Below are positions 14,540 through 15,812 of a DNA stretch of 15,812 nucleotides, piece after piece. The stretch is from the NCBI GenBank assembly GCA_943908405.1, contig CALTTE010000045.1, positions 1 through 15,812 of the forward strand, read 5' to 3'. A model generated the notes under the pieces. It was not told the origin of the DNA, did no database searches, and saw only the letters and a program-made list of their open reading frames with translations. The DNA is from an uncultured Moraxella sp. GTDB lineage: Bacteria; Pseudomonadota; Gammaproteobacteria; Pseudomonadales; Moraxellaceae. The translations under genes were made by a program, and so were the position numbers. Numbering within the stretch: the stretch's first letter is position 1; each line of letters begins with the position of its first letter.

Positions 14540-15448
14540 TTACACCTTAAAACCACGATGTACCGCTACAATACCCCCTGTAAGATTATGATAATCACAA
14601 TCAACAAAGCCTGCGTTTTTCATCATCGCCTTTAGGGTTTCTTGGTCTGGGTGCATACGAATGGATTCCGCCAAGTACTGATAACTGTCGCTGTCATTTG
14701 CCACCAATTTACCCATCAATGGCAAAGCGGTAAACGAATATAAATCATAAGCCTTGGACAATGGCTCAAATGCTGGCTTAGAAAATTCCAAAATAAGTAG
14801 CCGACCTTGGGGCTTTAATACCCGATACATCGCTGCCAACGCCTTATCCTTATCGGTAACGTTGCGTAAACCAAAACTAATGGTAACTAAATCAAAACTA
14901 TTATCAGCAAATGGCTCAAGCGTCTCGGCATTGGCAAGCACAAAATCCACATTACTACAACCCGCGTTAATTAGCCGTGTCCGCCCAATCTCTAGCATAT
15001 CGGCATTAATATCCGACAAAATCACCTTGCCTTGTCTGCCCACCTTTTGACTAAAGGCTTTTGCCAAATCGCCTGTACCGCCCGCAATATCCAAAACCTG
15101 TTGCCCCATCTGCACCCCAGAGAGCTTGATAGCGGTTCGCTTCCACAGCCGATGAATACCAAAACTCATTAAATCATTCATCATATCGTATTTTTGAGCA
15201 ACCGAGCTAAACACTTCGGCTACTTTTTGCTGTTTTTGCTCGCTTGGGATACGTTGATAACCAAAATGAGTCATTGAATCAGCTTCAGCTTTGGGAATTT
15301 GGTGCGTTTGTTGGTCTTGGTCGTCAGCAGATGGCTTATAAGCTGATGATTGTTTGCTTGATGGCTCGTTGCTTGATGGCTCACTGCTTGACAGTGCATT
15401 GTCTGGATTGTCTGGCTCGTCATTGGTCAGTGTATCTGTTGTATTCAT
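14540..15448 (-). CDS. ubiE: UbiE, ubiquinone/menaquinone C-methyltransferase, 302 aa
   Basis: UbiE is the SAM-dependent C-methyltransferase of ubiquinone (and, where present, menaquinone) synthesis. SAM motif I is V118-LDIAGGTGDL128. ISFGLRNVTDKDKAL and the C-terminal SIRMHPDQETLKAMM are family hallmarks. The protein is about 50 residues longer than the E. coli enzyme (251) because of an acidic and Ser-rich N-terminal tail with a 5-residue repeat. The long start at 15448 has AAAGG 6 bases upstream. An internal ATG at 15274 would give the standard-length enzyme (MTHFGYQRIP) but lacks a convincing ribosome-binding site, so the long form is preferred with some doubt. First gene of the ubiE-ubiB-nadK operon. 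Confidence 0.96.
   Translation of the reverse strand: MNTTDTLTNDEPDNPDNALSSSEPSSNEPSSKQSSAYKPSADDQDQQTHQIPKAEADSMTHFGYQRIPSEQKQQKVAEVFSSVAQKYDMMNDLMSFGIHRLWKRTAIKLSGVQMGQQVLDIAGGTGDLAKAFSQKVGRQGKVILSDINADMLEIGRTRLINAGCSNVDFVLANAETLEPFADNSFDLVTISFGLRNVTDKDKALAAMYRVLKPQGRLLILEFSKPAFEPLSKAYDLYSFTALPLMGKLVANDSDSYQYLAESIRMHPDQETLKAMMKNAGFVDCDYHNLTGGIVAVHRGFKV
15355..15399. repeat. 15-bp tandem repeat, 3 copies, at the 5' end of ubiE
   Basis: TGCTTGATGGCTCGT, TGCTTGATGGCTCAC and TGCTTGACAGTGCAT are contiguous. The coding strand gives an SSSEP/SSNEP/SSKQS-type 5-residue repeat in the non-conserved UbiE tail. Confidence 0.85.
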
Positions 15449-15488
15449 ACCATACCTTTATTAAAAATATTGCCTATCATACTATAAA

Positions 15489-15684
15489 ATGGGGCTTGAT
15501 GGGGATAATCTCACCAAAATTTACCGCTTAAATCATTTTTAAAAAATTTGTTGTCGCTTTTAGTCAAATAAAAGGGGCTAAACAAAAAGCCAATCAAGCA
15601 AAGGACGCTCTTATTAGCGCCCTTGCCGATGAAACCGCCAACGCCTTTATAGATGGATTAAATAGTAAATCTGATAAGGAATAG
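15489..15684 (+). pseudogene. Small unrecognised gene, frame interrupted at a T5A6 tract
   Basis: The 3' part is an open frame (from a TAA at 15529 to the TAG at 15682-15684) encoding a helical, Ala/Lys-rich peptide containing QIKGAKQKANQAKDA and ending LNSKSDKE. It has no ATG, GTG or TTG start. In the neighbouring frame an ATG at 15489 opens a 17-codon run, MGLDGDNLTKIYRLNHF, ending at TAA 15540-15542 exactly in the TTTTTAAAAAA tract. A one-base shift there would join both into one protein of about 65 residues. It could be a broken gene, a sequencing error or frameshifting; the ubiE promoter region overlaps its start and no ribosome-binding site is seen for the ATG. Confidence 0.35.
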
Positions 15685-15685
15685 T

Positions 15686-15812
15686 ATGCCAAACAATAAC
15701 AAGATAAGTCCCAAGCAAGGGGGTGTAAGCCCCAACCCATCAAACCCCTTACCCAACGGCTATAACTATAAACGCCTAGAAAGCACCGAAGCCACCGCCC
15801 ACTTTAACAAAA
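15686..15812 (+). CDS. Unrecognised protein, N-terminal 42 residues, cut by window end
   Basis: The frame starts MPNNNKISPKQGG, passes through a Pro/Asn-rich stretch and NGYNYKRLES, and is still open at the window end, so it is partial. The start is well supported: AAGGA lies 5 bases before the ATG, and the ATG is only one base after the TAG of the preceding small frame, suggesting translational coupling. The soluble, basic N terminus gives no recognisable domain yet. The layout of tiny coupled genes beside a housekeeping operon is typical of phage, plasmid or integrated-element modules, but nothing here proves this. Confidence 0.6.
   Translation, partial: MPNNNKISPKQGGVSPNPSNPLPNGYNYKRLESTEATAHFNK

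Noticed and set aside
1..15812. CRISPR array, tRNA, rRNA or toxin-antitoxin pair
   Set aside because: The repeats are tandem without spacers, no cloverleaf or rRNA-like segment was recognised, and no paired small antitoxin/toxin genes were seen.

Overview
The window looks like a piece of chromosome from an AT-rich gammaproteobacterium, most likely a Moraxellaceae member (Moraxella or close). That placement is an inference from the AT-rich intergenic regions, the gene set and the character of the proteins; no database search was run. Almost everything is conserved housekeeping gene content and most genes lie on the minus strand.

Layout, left to right. A HIT-family protein (73-510, -) is followed by the transcription-repair coupling factor Mfd (695-4300, -). 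A 51-residue two-helix membrane protein (4558-4713, +) with its own sigma70-like promoter sits between mfd and the excinuclease gene uvrB (4739-6850, -), so two linked nucleotide-excision-repair genes flank an oppositely transcribed small gene. Next come the ribosomal protein genes rplU-rpmA (read from 7786 down to 7156) with a clear promoter and terminator. Upstream of them is an unrecognised single-helix membrane protein gene (7905-8315, -), then folP (8442-9320, -). A 453-base repeat-containing intergenic region separates folP from the divergently transcribed hflX (9777-11192, +, TTG start). A DUF1315/YeaC-like gene (11305-11643, -) converges on hflX. The last block is a tight minus-strand operon ubiE-ubiB-nadK (15448 down to 11795): 3 bases between ubiE and ubiB, and the nadK ribosome-binding site overlapping the ubiB stop. 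At the right edge a plus-strand segment (about 15489-15812) holds two small unrecognised, translationally linked reading frames. It may be the start of an accessory element; the first frame is interrupted at a T5A6 homopolymer.

How the genes work together: Mfd recruits the UvrABC pathway, of which UvrB is here, to stalled RNA polymerase. RplU and RpmA are neighbouring large-subunit proteins. HflX is a ribosome-associated GTPase. UbiE and UbiB act in ubiquinone synthesis, and NadK makes NADP+. The usual ubiJ gene between ubiE and ubiB is absent.

The most unusual signal is structural. Short tandem duplications with periods of 13-17 bases recur across the window. In the conserved proteins Mfd, HflX and UbiE they are exactly 15 bases, adding 5-residue repeats to non-conserved linkers. 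In intergenic DNA they have other periods. One 16-base duplication lies inside the unrecognised membrane-protein gene, where changing from two copies to one would swap the start codon and N-terminal frame joined to the rest of the protein. I saw no CRISPR array, tRNA, rRNA, insertion sequence or complete novel defence system.
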